From the NCBI GenBank assembly GCA_900550565.1, contig URSG01000013.1:1-25598 (forward strand): DNA of 25,598 nt, written 5' to 3'. Shown piece after piece: positions 8,429 through 15,241 of the stretch. The position numbers and the translations under genes were made by a program. The number at the start of each line of letters is the position of its first letter. Position 1 is the first letter of the stretch. Below the pieces are notes generated by a model. That model ran no database searches, was not told where the DNA came from, and saw only the letters and a program-made list of their open reading frames with translations. This stretch comes from an uncultured Rickettsiales bacterium (lineage in GTDB: Bacteria > Pseudomonadota > Alphaproteobacteria > Rs-D84).

Positions 8429-8490
8429 TGGTGCTGTTTAGTGGTGTCGTAGTGTAGTTGTCCTACATAAGACACCATCTAAACGCACCA
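8429..8490 (-). repeat. Alpha-operon hairpin B (TGTAG..CTACACT apex)
   Basis: Plus-strand arms TGGTGC/GCACCA, GTTTAG/CTAAAC and TGGTGTC/GACACCA stack into a stem of about 19 bp around AGTGTAGTTGTCCTACATAA (8451-8470). It lies 20 nt after the rpoA stop codon. Confidence 0.88.
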
Positions 8491-8510
8491 GATGGCGTGC
8501 TATGGTAATT

Positions 8511-9539
8511 TTATTTGTACGGGTCCTCGTACTTCTTGGCCAACTCTGCAATATTTTCTGGTGGCCAACCCGGTACTTCCATACCCAGACCCAGACCCAT
8601 AGCCTCTAACTGAACCTTGATTTCATTCAGTGATTTGCGGCCAAAGTTCGGGGTTTTCAACATATCGGCTTCGGTCTTTTGAACCAATTCGCCCAACCAG
8701 TTGATTTTATCGTTCTTTAAGCAGTTGTTTGCACGAACAGACAATTCCAATTCATCAACGTGCTTTAACAATTTCGGATCAAACGGCAATGCGTCCTTGG
8801 CCTTTTCTTCTTCGGTCGGAGCATTGATTTGCGCCGGATCTTCAAAATTGATAAAGACAACCAACTGGTCTGTCAAAATACGCGCCGCAAATGCGATTGC
8901 ATCTTCGGGCGAAACAGCACCGTTAGTTTTGACGGTCATTTCCAATTTGTCATAGTCTGTTGACTGGCCAACACGGGTTTCCGATACAGCCGTCGCAACG
9001 TTCAAAATTGGCGAGAAAATTGAATCAACAGGAATCACACCCAATGGCAAACCATCTGCGTGTGCAGACGCCGGCACATAACCACGGCCAGTTGCCAATG
9101 TGATTTCCATATCCAAATTCGCGTTTTTATCCAGTGTGCAGATTTCCGCGTCTTTGTTCATAACCTCTACACTGCCAGATGTTTCAATCATACCTGCGGT
9201 CACAACAGCCGGCCCCTTAACTTTCAGGGTTGCCTTGTGCTGACCTTCTGTCAATGCTTTGAAATAAACACCTTTCAGGTTCAAGATAATATCTGTGATA
9301 TCTTCGCGGACACCTTGCAGGCTGGAAAATTCGTGTTGCACACCGTCAATCTTGATATAGATTGGCGCGCAACCCTGCAATGACGACAACAATACGCGAC
9401 GCAACGCCGTACCCAATGTCAGTCCAAATCCCTTTTCCAATGGTTCAGCAACCAGTTTTGCTAAATTTGGGTTATGTTCATCAACCGTGATATTCAGCTT
9501 TTTCGGCTTTATCAGGGTCATCCAGTTCTTTTCAATCAT
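8511..9539 (-). CDS. rpoA: RNA polymerase subunit alpha
   Basis: The alpha dimer nucleates RNA polymerase assembly, and its C-terminal domain binds UP elements and activators. The N-terminal domain spans about 1-235, with dimerisation motif EKGFGLTLGTALRRVLLSSL at 35-54. A linker covers 236-262. The C-terminal domain spans about 263-325, with ELSVRANNCLKN and NFGRKSLNEIK, the usual DNA-binding determinants. 342 residues is normal length. AAGGAAA seven bases upstream fixes the ATG at 9539. It is normally directly downstream of rpsK; here the two are separated by about 2.5 kb of surface-protein genes and rpoA has its own promoter. Confidence 0.98.
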   Translation of the reverse strand: MIEKNWMTLIKPKKLNITVDEHNPNLAKLVAEPLEKGFGLTLGTALRRVLLSSLQGCAPIYIKIDGVQHEFSSLQGVREDITDIILNLKGVYFKALTEGQHKATLKVKGPAVVTAGMIETSGSVEVMNKDAEICTLDKNANLDMEITLATGRGYVPASAHADGLPLGVIPVDSIFSPILNVATAVSETRVGQSTDYDKLEMTVKTNGAVSPEDAIAFAARILTDQLVVFINFEDPAQINAPTEEEKAKDALPFDPKLLKHVDELELSVRANNCLKNDKINWLGELVQKTEADMLKTPNFGRKSLNEIKVQLEAMGLGLGMEVPGWPPENIAELAKKYEDPYK

Positions 9540-9610
9540 ACCGTTTTTCCTTTGGGCTTAGTTTATTATTTTCACCGTTCGGTTGCGCAAATTTTTTTTC
9601 GCGCGTGCGT

Positions 9611-9639
9611 ATTCTATACCCAGCCCCCATAAAAGTCAA
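9611..9639 (-). promoter_or_regulatory. Promoter of rpoA-rplQ
   Basis: Minus strand TTGACT (9639-9634), a 17-nt spacer, then TAGAAT (9616-9611). Predicted leader about 65 nt. It gives rpoA-rplQ independent transcription, consistent with the separation from rpsK. Confidence 0.75.
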
Positions 9640-9692
9640 ATAAATATTAGAAACACACGATATTTTTGCCCCCTGGCGTCATATCAAAAAAG

Positions 9693-9721
9693 TTGACAAT
9701 CAAGAATTATTGTCCTATGAT
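9693..9721 (+). promoter_or_regulatory. Sigma-70 promoter with GACAA-N10-TTGTC palindrome
   Basis: TTGACA (9693-9698), a 17-nt spacer, then TATGAT (9716-9721). The inverted repeat GACAAT (9695-9700) and ATTGTC (9709-9714) spans the spacer, with GACAA and TTGTC separated by ten bases exactly as in the promoter at 2595-2622. Confidence 0.8.
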
Positions 9722-9752
9722 TACAGCACAAAAATAACCAAGGATTTTAACT

Positions 9753-10112
9753 ATGAAAAAAATTGCTGTATTTTGTTTGCTGACGGCGTCATTGACGGCC
9801 GGCGCATACGCATGTCCGTGTCGCGAAACAACAACCGAAACAACGTATGAATCAATTCAAATAAGCACTGTTGAAATTTCAGACGACGCGTATGTTTCCG
9901 AACAGAAACCGGCACGCATTGCCGCGCCTTGTCGCGTTCGTTCATCTATTGACCTGGCGTCACGCGCACGTAATTGCAACGCTGGCGTGGCACTGCGCCC
10001 GGTTCGCGTAAAAAAATATACCGAGGTCATAGACCATTACCAAGAATATCAACCCGTTGTGCAATACGTTCCATCTGGCACACACACAACACGACGTGTG
10101 ATTGAATATTAA
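9753..10112 (+). CDS. Small secreted protein of unknown function, 119 aa
   Basis: Not recognised. A signal peptide covers residues 1-20 (basic MKK, hydrophobic core, AYA end). The mature part begins with CPCRE; this is not a canonical lipobox because Tyr precedes the Ala, so lipidation is doubtful. The mature protein is Thr/Val/Arg-rich with four cysteines (C21, C23, C60, C74) and a Tyr-rich C-terminal third (YQEYQPVVQYVPSG). AAGGA precedes the ATG. It is divergent from rpoA and convergent with the repeat surface protein. Its promoter shares a palindrome with the 2629 gene, suggesting common control. Confidence 0.8.
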   Translation: MKKIAVFCLLTASLTAGAYACPCRETTTETTYESIQISTVEISDDAYVSEQKPARIAAPCRVRSSIDLASRARNCNAGVALRPVRVKKYTEVIDHYQEYQPVVQYVPSGTHTTRRVIEY

Positions 10113-10138
10113 AAAAAAACGCCCGTCGGGCGTTTTTT
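10111..10138. terminator. Bidirectional terminator between convergent secreted-protein genes
   Basis: An A-run, CGCCC, loop GTC, GGGCG, then T6. The T-run overlaps the stop codon of the minus-strand gene ending at 10137, and the A-run overlaps the stop of the plus gene ending at 10112. Confidence 0.88.
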
Positions 10139-11432
10139 ATTTCCACGCATCTGGAATATCGGCATAGTCTGATAATTTTGTGTCTTCTGTGTACATGTGC
10201 ATTACGTGCGTTGCCTGGGCGTTTGAAAACTGTTCATACAACGGCACACCATCAGGATTTCGCGCCGACGGCCCGGTTAAATTACGACAACGATAGAACG
10301 TTGTGTCAAACATATGCTGTGCCAATGGCCCAGATATATTGCCGAACAACCCGACCGGGATTTCCCCAGACAACCCGTATCCGTTATAGAACGTCCCCAG
10401 GTACATATCGTTGGCCGGCGCACCAGAAATTCCTGAAAATAATCCCGGTTGAATTTTTGAAAACTTGCTGCTGCTGGCAAATGTATAGCGGAACATATAC
10501 GGCGCCGGCGCACCCACAATCCCAGAAAACAACGTCCCTGGAATTTCACCGCGCAAATTCAGACAGTTTGCAAACGTGGACCGAAACATACTTTCTGCGG
10601 GCGCACCCTGGATTCCGGCAAACAATTCTGGGGGAATCGTCCCCGTCAGCCCAATGCAATGATTGAATAAATCTTGAAACATTCCCTTGACCGGTGCGCC
10701 AACCAGACCCGAAAACAACTCGCCCGGGATTTCACCTTTCAGATTTGTGCATTCGTGAAACAGTCTGTAAAATACAGGCATATCCGTGCCGACGCTGGGG
10801 AATATACGTCCCAAACTGCCTGAAATTTTTGCCAGATTTTTATTAGACTCAAATGAAATCGCGTTATTCTTGCCATTGGGCGCAGCGTATGCAGTTGCAA
10901 CCCCACCAATACGAACCTCGTACGCCCCAGGCGTGGCATATTGATGCGTCAGCGTCCTGGCACTGGTGTTATATTTTGCGATTTTTTCCGCCGTGCCGTC
11001 ACCCCAATCCACAGAAAATTTGCCGGCCGCATTTATCACAAAACTGAACGCGGTCGTATCACTGGTCGTCGTCGCAGTAAAATGATATTTAGACGACACA
11101 ATCAACGTGCGCACCGCCTGGATTGTGACATTTGTATTGGCCGCATAATCCGTCGCATATTGGGTTTGACGATATTGTGTGCTGGTCCCCAGGCGACTGT
11201 TTGCGGCATCAACCGCCGTCAGCAAATATCGCATATTTGCCGCCACCAACGGATTTTTTAGTTCTGGGTTATATGGGACACGAACGCCCCACTCGTGCTG
11301 AATCAAATCATGGATATATTTAACATTGACAATCGGCGCACCACCAACGACACTGCCTGTTTCTGCGAACACAGAAACATTTGTGAACAATATACACAAT
11401 GCAGACAAAATGGTCACAAATATGCGACGCAT
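10137..11432 (-). CDS. Exported surface protein with PKD-like domain and 31-residue repeats, 431 aa
   Basis: Signal peptide at 1-24. The N-domain at 25-110 is of unknown type. A PKD-like beta domain at about 115-180 has VDWGDGT (141-147) and HQYATPGAYEV (163-173). From about 218 there are five tandem repeats of about 31 residues, plus a partial sixth, with consensus MFxxTFxxCxxLxGEIPxxLFSGIxGAPAxx, similar in style to BspA/DUF285-type leucine-rich surface repeats. Such proteins act in adhesion or envelope display; here that is inferred. The ATG is one base after the stop of the upstream 108-residue gene and uses a GGAG overlapping that stop, so translation is probably coupled. The pair is inserted between rpsK and rpoA. 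Confidence 0.85.
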   Translation of the reverse strand: MRRIFVTILSALCILFTNVSVFAETGSVVGGAPIVNVKYIHDLIQHEWGVRVPYNPELKNPLVAANMRYLLTAVDAANSRLGTSTQYRQTQYATDYAANTNVTIQAVRTLIVSSKYHFTATTTSDTTAFSFVINAAGKFSVDWGDGTAEKIAKYNTSARTLTHQYATPGAYEVRIGGVATAYAAPNGKNNAISFESNKNLAKISGSLGRIFPSVGTDMPVFYRLFHECTNLKGEIPGELFSGLVGAPVKGMFQDLFNHCIGLTGTIPPELFAGIQGAPAESMFRSTFANCLNLRGEIPGTLFSGIVGAPAPYMFRYTFASSSKFSKIQPGLFSGISGAPANDMYLGTFYNGYGLSGEIPVGLFGNISGPLAQHMFDTTFYRCRNLTGPSARNPDGVPLYEQFSNAQATHVMHMYTEDTKLSDYADIPDAWK

Positions 11433-11433
11433 A

Positions 11434-11760
11434 CTACTCCGTCTCCGTTATTGTTTGAACTGTGGGCAGCGGTTGGTCCGGGACAATAAATTCGCCAGAC
11501 ACCGTGTATTTTCCAGCCAGTGTTTGATTGGCACTGTCGCGAACATCAACACGATATGTTAAATTATCATACACACTTTTTGCACTGGGGTATTGTGCCG
11601 TCGTAGATGCTTCGTCCAACGTATCAGTTTTATTACTCAACGATTCTTTGACATCAGATATTTTTACAACATATTCTTTGGACGCAATATTAGCATACGC
11701 GCCATCATTGCAAAACGATGCACCTAACAGCAGCGACAAAATCACTAATATTTGTTTCAC
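11434..11760 (-). CDS. Small exported protein, fibre-like motif, 108 aa
   Basis: Signal peptide at 1-23 (ending GAYA). The mature region has KEYVVKISDVKESLSNKTD, then TAQYPSAKSVYDNL. The KEYV...KxD...YPSAKSVYD pattern resembles repeat units of phage tail-fibre or trimeric fibre proteins, but the call is weak. The start is GTG at 11760, preceded by GGGGAAAGA; no in-frame ATG suits better. It is the first gene of a two-gene operon with the repeat surface protein, separated from its start by one base. The partner's N-domain might complex with this protein, which is inferred. Confidence 0.72.
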   Translation of the reverse strand: MKQILVILSLLLGASFCNDGAYANIASKEYVVKISDVKESLSNKTDTLDEASTTAQYPSAKSVYDNLTYRVDVRDSANQTLAGKYTVSGEFIVPDQPLPTVQTITETE

Positions 11761-11813
11761 TCTTTCCCCAATTTACCGCTAAAAATCGTATGTTGCAATA
11801 AACCCTTGGCGAT

Positions 11814-11842
11814 ATTATACATATTGCGAAAATCTACATCAA
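11814..11842 (-). promoter_or_regulatory. Promoter of the two-gene surface operon
   Basis: Minus strand TTGATG (11842-11837), a 17-nt spacer, then TATAAT (11819-11814). Predicted leader about 45 nt to the GTG at 11760. Confidence 0.75.
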
Positions 11843-11893
11843 GCCTATTCGTATGACGCTTTTCTTTTTTTCATAGCAACAAACAATTCAAAC

Positions 11894-11919
11894 AAAAAAC
11901 CGTCCCGAACGGGACGGTT
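11894..11919 (-). terminator. Terminator of the ribosomal cluster after rpsK
   Basis: Stem ACCGTCCC/GGGACGGT around a GTTC tetraloop, followed on the minus strand by a U6 tract. It isolates the ribosomal transcript from the surface-protein operon downstream. Confidence 0.88.
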
Positions 11920-11932
11920 CAAAATTAAAGAG

Positions 11933-12014
11933 AACGGTATAGATGTGTGCCGTGTGGCGAGTGCAGTGTACAAATGCTACATAAACGAGCCACACCGCGC
12001 ACAGACATACCGTT
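11933..12014 (-). repeat. Alpha-operon hairpin C, after rpsK
   Basis: Plus-strand arms AACGGTAT/ATACCGTT, GTGTGC/GCGCAC and GTGTGGC/GCCACAC around AGTGTACAAATGCTACATAA (11965-11984). It lies 9 nt after the rpsK stop codon and just before the terminator. Its apex is nearly identical to that of hairpin D on the other side of rpsK. Confidence 0.85.
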
Positions 12015-12023
12015 ATATTTAAT

Positions 12024-12407
12024 TTAGACGCGGCGCACTTTCTTTGGACGGCAACCATTATGTGGAATACGCGTCGTGTCTGTGATGGACTGAACAACCA
12101 AGCCCGCATTTGCCAAACCGCGAACAGCAGATTCACGACCCTGACCAATGCCACGCATCAAAACGTCAACTGTTTTCATACCCATTTCTGCAACTTTCTT
12201 GCCAACTGCGTCTGCGACGACGGTCGCTGCATACGGTGTGGACTTTTTTGCGCCCTTGAAATTATTCGCACCGGCGGTCGCCCATGTCAGCACAGCACCA
12301 GACTGGTCTGTGATGGTGATACGTGTGTTATTATTTGTCGCAACAACATGTGCAATGCCGTGCGATACTTTTTTTACTACTTTCTTTTTAGCTTTTGTTA
12401 CTGCCAT
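12024..12407 (-). CDS. rpsK: 30S ribosomal protein S11 (uS11)
   Basis: S11 lies on the 30S platform near the E-site mRNA path. 127 residues, normal length. Family signatures: AHVVATNNNTRITITDQSG, GIGQGRESAVRGLANAGL, and the C-terminal TRIPHNGCRPKKVRRV. The Lys-rich N-terminus (AKKKVVKK) is slightly basic for the family. It is flanked on both sides by hairpins of one family and is the last gene before the cluster terminator; rpoA does not follow directly. Confidence 0.98.
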   Translation of the reverse strand: MAVTKAKKKVVKKVSHGIAHVVATNNNTRITITDQSGAVLTWATAGANNFKGAKKSTPYAATVVADAVGKKVAEMGMKTVDVLMRGIGQGRESAVRGLANAGLVVQSITDTTRIPHNGCRPKKVRRV

Positions 12408-12498
12408 TTTATTTTTAACCTTTGTTAGATGTCTTCAAATAACTGTCGTGTTATTCTCTACCTTATTGAAAAATTTAAGATAATGCTTTGGATGCGCC

Positions 12499-12546
12499 GA
12501 TGCTGGTAAGCGAAGTGTACAAATGCTACACGAGCGCGCCAACATC
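12499..12546 (-). repeat. Alpha-operon hairpin D, rpsM-rpsK spacer
   Basis: In mRNA sense GATGTTGG pairs with CCAGCATC (one G-U pair, which favours the minus-strand RNA), enclosing GTGTA/TACAC around GCATTTG. The plus-strand core AGTGTACAAATGCTACA (12514-12530) equals hairpin C's core. Confidence 0.8.
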
Positions 12547-12572
12547 AAGCAGACGAGGCATTAGATTAAATT

Positions 12573-12950
12573 TTATTTACCCTTGGTTGCGGAACCTGCA
12601 ACAACCACGCGCTTACCCTTGCGAGTACGGGCGTTTGTCTGGGTGCGCTGACCACGAACCGGCAGACGATTACGGTGACGGATGCCACGGTATGTCTTTA
12701 AGTCCTGTAAACGTTTGATGTTCATTGCAACTTCGCGACGGACATCACCTTCTACCTTGAAGTTTTGTTCAATATAATTAGAAATCTTAACAATATCTTC
12801 GTCAGTCAAGTCTTTTGCGCGCAAACCATCTTTCAAATTCAGTGCCTTGCAAATCTGGGCAGATTTGGCCGGCCCGATACCGTGAATATAGCGCAACGCA
12901 ATTTCAATACGCTTTTCTGTCGGAATGTTAACACCTGCTATACGTGCCAT
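12573..12950 (-). CDS. rpsM: 30S ribosomal protein S13 (uS13)
   Basis: S13 is in the 30S head, contacts P-site tRNA and forms inter-subunit bridges. 125 residues. The start MARIAGVNIPTEKR, preceded by AAGGAAA, fits the family; an upstream in-frame extension is rejected. Conserved: YIHGIGPAKSAQIC (helix-hairpin-helix-like), RGIRHRNRLPVRGQRTQTNARTRKG and a basic tail. A 167-nt spacer with its own promoter precedes it, so the alpha-operon part can be transcribed separately from secY. Confidence 0.98.
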   Translation of the reverse strand: MARIAGVNIPTEKRIEIALRYIHGIGPAKSAQICKALNLKDGLRAKDLTDEDIVKISNYIEQNFKVEGDVRREVAMNIKRLQDLKTYRGIRHRNRLPVRGQRTQTNARTRKGKRVVVAGSATKGK

Positions 12951-12972
12951 TTTTTTATTTTCCTTTTTATTA

Positions 12973-13037
12973 TTACCATGGTTTGTGTGTCGCCACACGC
13001 CCCGTTCTGCTGTCCCTGGTAATCTGCCGTCAGATTA
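12973..13037 (-). other. Tandem hairpins in the secY-rpsM spacer
   Basis: Two hairpins lie between the rpsM promoter and the start codon. One (13020-13037) pairs TAATCTG with CAGATTA. The other (12973-13022) has outer arms TTACCA/TGGTAA and an inner GTGTG/CACAC helix closed by a GCGA tetraloop of GNRA type. The arms abut, so the two folds may be alternatives. This is a plausible rpsM leader for autoregulation. Confidence 0.65.
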
Positions 13038-13062
13038 TCAGAGTATTTTATTTTGCCGCATA

Positions 13063-13090
13063 ATTTTATACAAAACACGACAAAAGTCAA
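13063..13090 (-). promoter_or_regulatory. Internal promoter upstream of rpsM
   Basis: Minus strand TTGACT (13090-13085), a 16-nt spacer, then TAAAAT (13068-13063). Predicted leader about 105 nt before rpsM. Confidence 0.65.
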
Positions 13091-13117
13091 ATCTTTGTTT
13101 CAGGCGCGCGCCCGTCT

Positions 13118-14434
13118 TTAACGGAAACGCCCCTTCTTTTGCGCCGATTTAATGACGCTGCGATATTTGTTTGCAACCAAATACGATTGCACCTGGTTCA
13201 TTGTATCCAGAACAACGCCAGCCACAATCAGAACACTGGTGCCACCAATCATCAACGGCATACCAAAATGCGTATTCAAAATGATTGGCAATACGCAAAC
13301 AACAATCAGGTACATAACACCAATCGCTGTGGTGCGTGAAACAACCGCGTCCAGATAATGCACAGTTTGTTCACCTGGGCGAACACCCGGGATATAGCCA
13401 CCTGCGTTTTTCAGGTTTGTGCTGGTTTCTTCGGAATTAAATATCACCGCGGTTTGGAAATACGCAAAGAACGCAATCAATATCGTGTACAAGATGATAT
13501 AAGACCACGCGCCATACGTAAAGAACGCCATAATGTTTTGAACAACTAAATTCTCGCTTTGGACAAAGCGTTGAACGAACGCCGGCAACATCATAATACT
13601 GGCTGCGAACACGGGCCCCATAACGCCCGACATATTTACCTTTATCGGCAAATACGACGCATTAGTATTTGTGACGCCATTTGCCATAACCTGGCGCGGA
13701 TACAGAATTTGGATACGACGCTGGGCCTGTTCAAAGAACGCAATCAATGCAATAATGCCGACTATAAACGCAACAACCAACATAATCATTGCTGGCGACA
13801 TCTGGCCAACCGACCCCAGCGAGAATACCTTGGCAATACCACCTGGAACCTCGGCAATGATGCCGGCGAAAATCAACAGTGATGCGCCCTGGCCGATACC
13901 ACGCGCAGTAATCTGTTCCGCCAGCCACATAACAAATACCGTTCCGCCAACCAACGCAATAATGGCCGACAATTCAAATGCGATACCCGGATTGACAACC
14001 GCGGCAACCCCGTTCACAGGTGCCATAATTTCCAATCCACGCACAACGGCCCAACCCTGGACCACGGCCAAAAACACCGCCAGATAGCGTGTGTATTGAT
14101 TGATTTTAACACGGCCAGATTCACCCTCTTTGCGCAATTCGCTAAGTGACTTGCTGGTCGCGGTCAACAACTGCAACACAATAGACGCAGAAATGTATGG
14201 GAAAATGTTTAATGCCAACACGGACATACGCGACAGCGACCCGCCCGAGAACATATCAAACATACCCATCATACCACTGCCCTCGCCCGAGAACAAATGC
14301 AGCACAGCCGACGCATTTACTCCCGGCAACGGTATAAACGACCCAATACGATAAACAATCAACGCACCCAATGTAAATAAAATGCGTTTTTGCAAATCAG
14401 TCAGGTTTCCAAAAAAGTTTTTCAAGAATTTCAT
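13118..14434 (-). CDS. secY: Protein translocase subunit SecY
   Basis: Channel-forming subunit of the SecYEG translocon in the inner membrane. 438 residues, normal length, about ten hydrophobic helices. Signatures: LGALIVYRIGSFIPLPGV near 20-37, NIFPYISASIVLQLL in helix 2, and the cytosolic loop with KNAGGYIPGVRPGEQT near 350. The C-terminus SVIKSAQKKGRFR is basic. ATG at 14434, preceded by AAGAGC. Next upstream is rplO, as in the standard spc operon. adk, a common alphaproteobacterial next neighbour, and rpmJ are missing here. Confidence 0.98.
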   Translation of the reverse strand: MKFLKNFFGNLTDLQKRILFTLGALIVYRIGSFIPLPGVNASAVLHLFSGEGSGMMGMFDMFSGGSLSRMSVLALNIFPYISASIVLQLLTATSKSLSELRKEGESGRVKINQYTRYLAVFLAVVQGWAVVRGLEIMAPVNGVAAVVNPGIAFELSAIIALVGGTVFVMWLAEQITARGIGQGASLLIFAGIIAEVPGGIAKVFSLGSVGQMSPAMIMLVVAFIVGIIALIAFFEQAQRRIQILYPRQVMANGVTNTNASYLPIKVNMSGVMGPVFAASIMMLPAFVQRFVQSENLVVQNIMAFFTYGAWSYIILYTILIAFFAYFQTAVIFNSEETSTNLKNAGGYIPGVRPGEQTVHYLDAVVSRTTAIGVMYLIVVCVLPIILNTHFGMPLMIGGTSVLIVAGVVLDTMNQVQSYLVANKYRSVIKSAQKKGRFR

Positions 14435-14458
14435 GCGTTGCTCTTGTAATCAGATAAG

Positions 14459-14480
14459 GCATCCCGGTTTCCCAGGATGC
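14459..14480 (-). other. GNRA-tetraloop hairpin, rplO-secY spacer
   Basis: In mRNA sense GCATCCTGG pairs with CCGGGATGC (nine pairs, one G-U) around a GAAA tetraloop. It lies 9 nt after the rplO stop codon. Confidence 0.8.
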
Positions 14481-14489
14481 GATATACAA

Positions 14490-14948
14490 TTATTTATTTT
14501 TAATTGTGCCACCCGCTTTGACGATTGCCGCTTCGGCCGCCTTGGACCATTTATCAGCGATAATGTTCACAGACGATTTGATTTCGCCTTTGGCCAAAAC
14601 CTTTAATCCGGACATTTTGCGGTTGATGATTTTTGCAGCCATCAACGTATCAATCGTGATTGGTGATTTTGCATCAATCTTGCCAGATGCGATAAACTTT
14701 TCAATATCGCCCAGGTTGATTGTGACATATTCCTTGGCAAACGGATTGTTAAACCCGAATTTCGGGAAACGACGCAAAATCGGCATCTGACCACCCTGGA
14801 ATGTTGCCTGCTTGCGTGAACCGCTGCGTGATTTCTGACCCTTGTTACCACGGCCAGATGTTTTACCATAACCCGACGCCATACCACGGCCAACACGTTT
14901 AACATCACGACGTGCGCCAAAGTTGTCCATCAATGCATTCAGTTTCAT
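14490..14948 (-). CDS. rplO: 50S ribosomal protein L15 (uL15)
   Basis: Late-assembly large-subunit protein with a long N-terminal extension threading through 23S rRNA. 152 residues. Seen: GRGMASGYGKTSGRGNKGQKSRSG (about 21-44), GGQMPILRRFPKFGFNN, and a C-terminal globular part with FIASGKIDAKSPITIDTL and GLKVLAKGEIKSSVNI. AAAAGGAAAAAATT precedes the ATG. It lies between rpmD and secY in standard spc order. Confidence 0.97.
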   Translation of the reverse strand: MKLNALMDNFGARRDVKRVGRGMASGYGKTSGRGNKGQKSRSGSRKQATFQGGQMPILRRFPKFGFNNPFAKEYVTINLGDIEKFIASGKIDAKSPITIDTLMAAKIINRKMSGLKVLAKGEIKSSVNIIADKWSKAAEAAIVKAGGTIKNK

Positions 14949-14993
14949 AATTTTTTCCTTTTATCCTATGACCAGTATATAGTCTTTTTTCGC

Positions 14994-15016
14994 ATGCGGA
15001 CAAGTACTGTCCGCAT
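14994..15016 (-). other. Perfect 9-bp hairpin, rpmD-rplO spacer
   Basis: ATGCGGACA pairs with TGTCCGCAT around a five-base loop (GTACT in mRNA sense). No U-tract follows, so it is not an obvious terminator. Confidence 0.8.
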
Positions 15017-15032
15017 ACTCGGTTTATATTTT

Positions 15033-15212
15033 TTATTTTTCAACAATTTCAACCAGGTGCGAAACCTTGGCAATCATACCGCGAACTGCCGGTGTATCAC
15101 CCAGTTCTTTGGTTTTACCAATGCGTCCCAAACCCAATGCAGCAACAATCTTGCACTGAGATTCCGGGCGACCAATAATGCTTTTGACTTGCTTTACAGT
15201 TATTTTAGCCAT
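15033..15212 (-). CDS. rpmD: 50S ribosomal protein L30 (uL30)
   Basis: Short large-subunit protein, 59 residues: MAKITVKQVKSIIGRPESQC followed by a KIVAALGLGRIGKTKELGDTPAVRGMI core and a VSHLVEIVE C-terminus. The LGL.R..K....DTPAVRGMI.KV.HLV pattern is diagnostic for the bacterial short form. ATG at 15212 is 29 nt after rpsE, as in the standard spc operon. Confidence 0.96.
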   Translation of the reverse strand: MAKITVKQVKSIIGRPESQCKIVAALGLGRIGKTKELGDTPAVRGMIAKVSHLVEIVEK

Positions 15213-15241
15213 AATTATTCTCCGTTTATTTTCAGTGCTGA

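Larger units (their letters stand above)
8171..8510 (-). other. Structured 340-nt rpoA-rplQ spacer, no gene
   Basis: No credible coding frame on either strand. In mRNA sense there are at least five hairpins. Besides the two listed separately they are 8203-8215 (CCAGA/TCTGG), 8231-8259 (CCACAC/GTGTGG), and 8266-8298 (ATATGC/GCATAT, extended by wobble pairs). The rplQ Shine-Dalgarno follows directly. The role could be attenuation, processing or autoregulation; this is inferred from structure only. Confidence 0.7.

Noticed and set aside
8420..8510. A 26-codon minus-strand frame through hairpin B
   Set aside because: The equivalent frame in hairpin A is closed by a stop right after ATG, so the conservation is structural, not coding.
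12951..13117. rpmJ (L36) in the secY-rpsM spacer
   Set aside because: No frame with the Cys-rich L36 signature on either strand.
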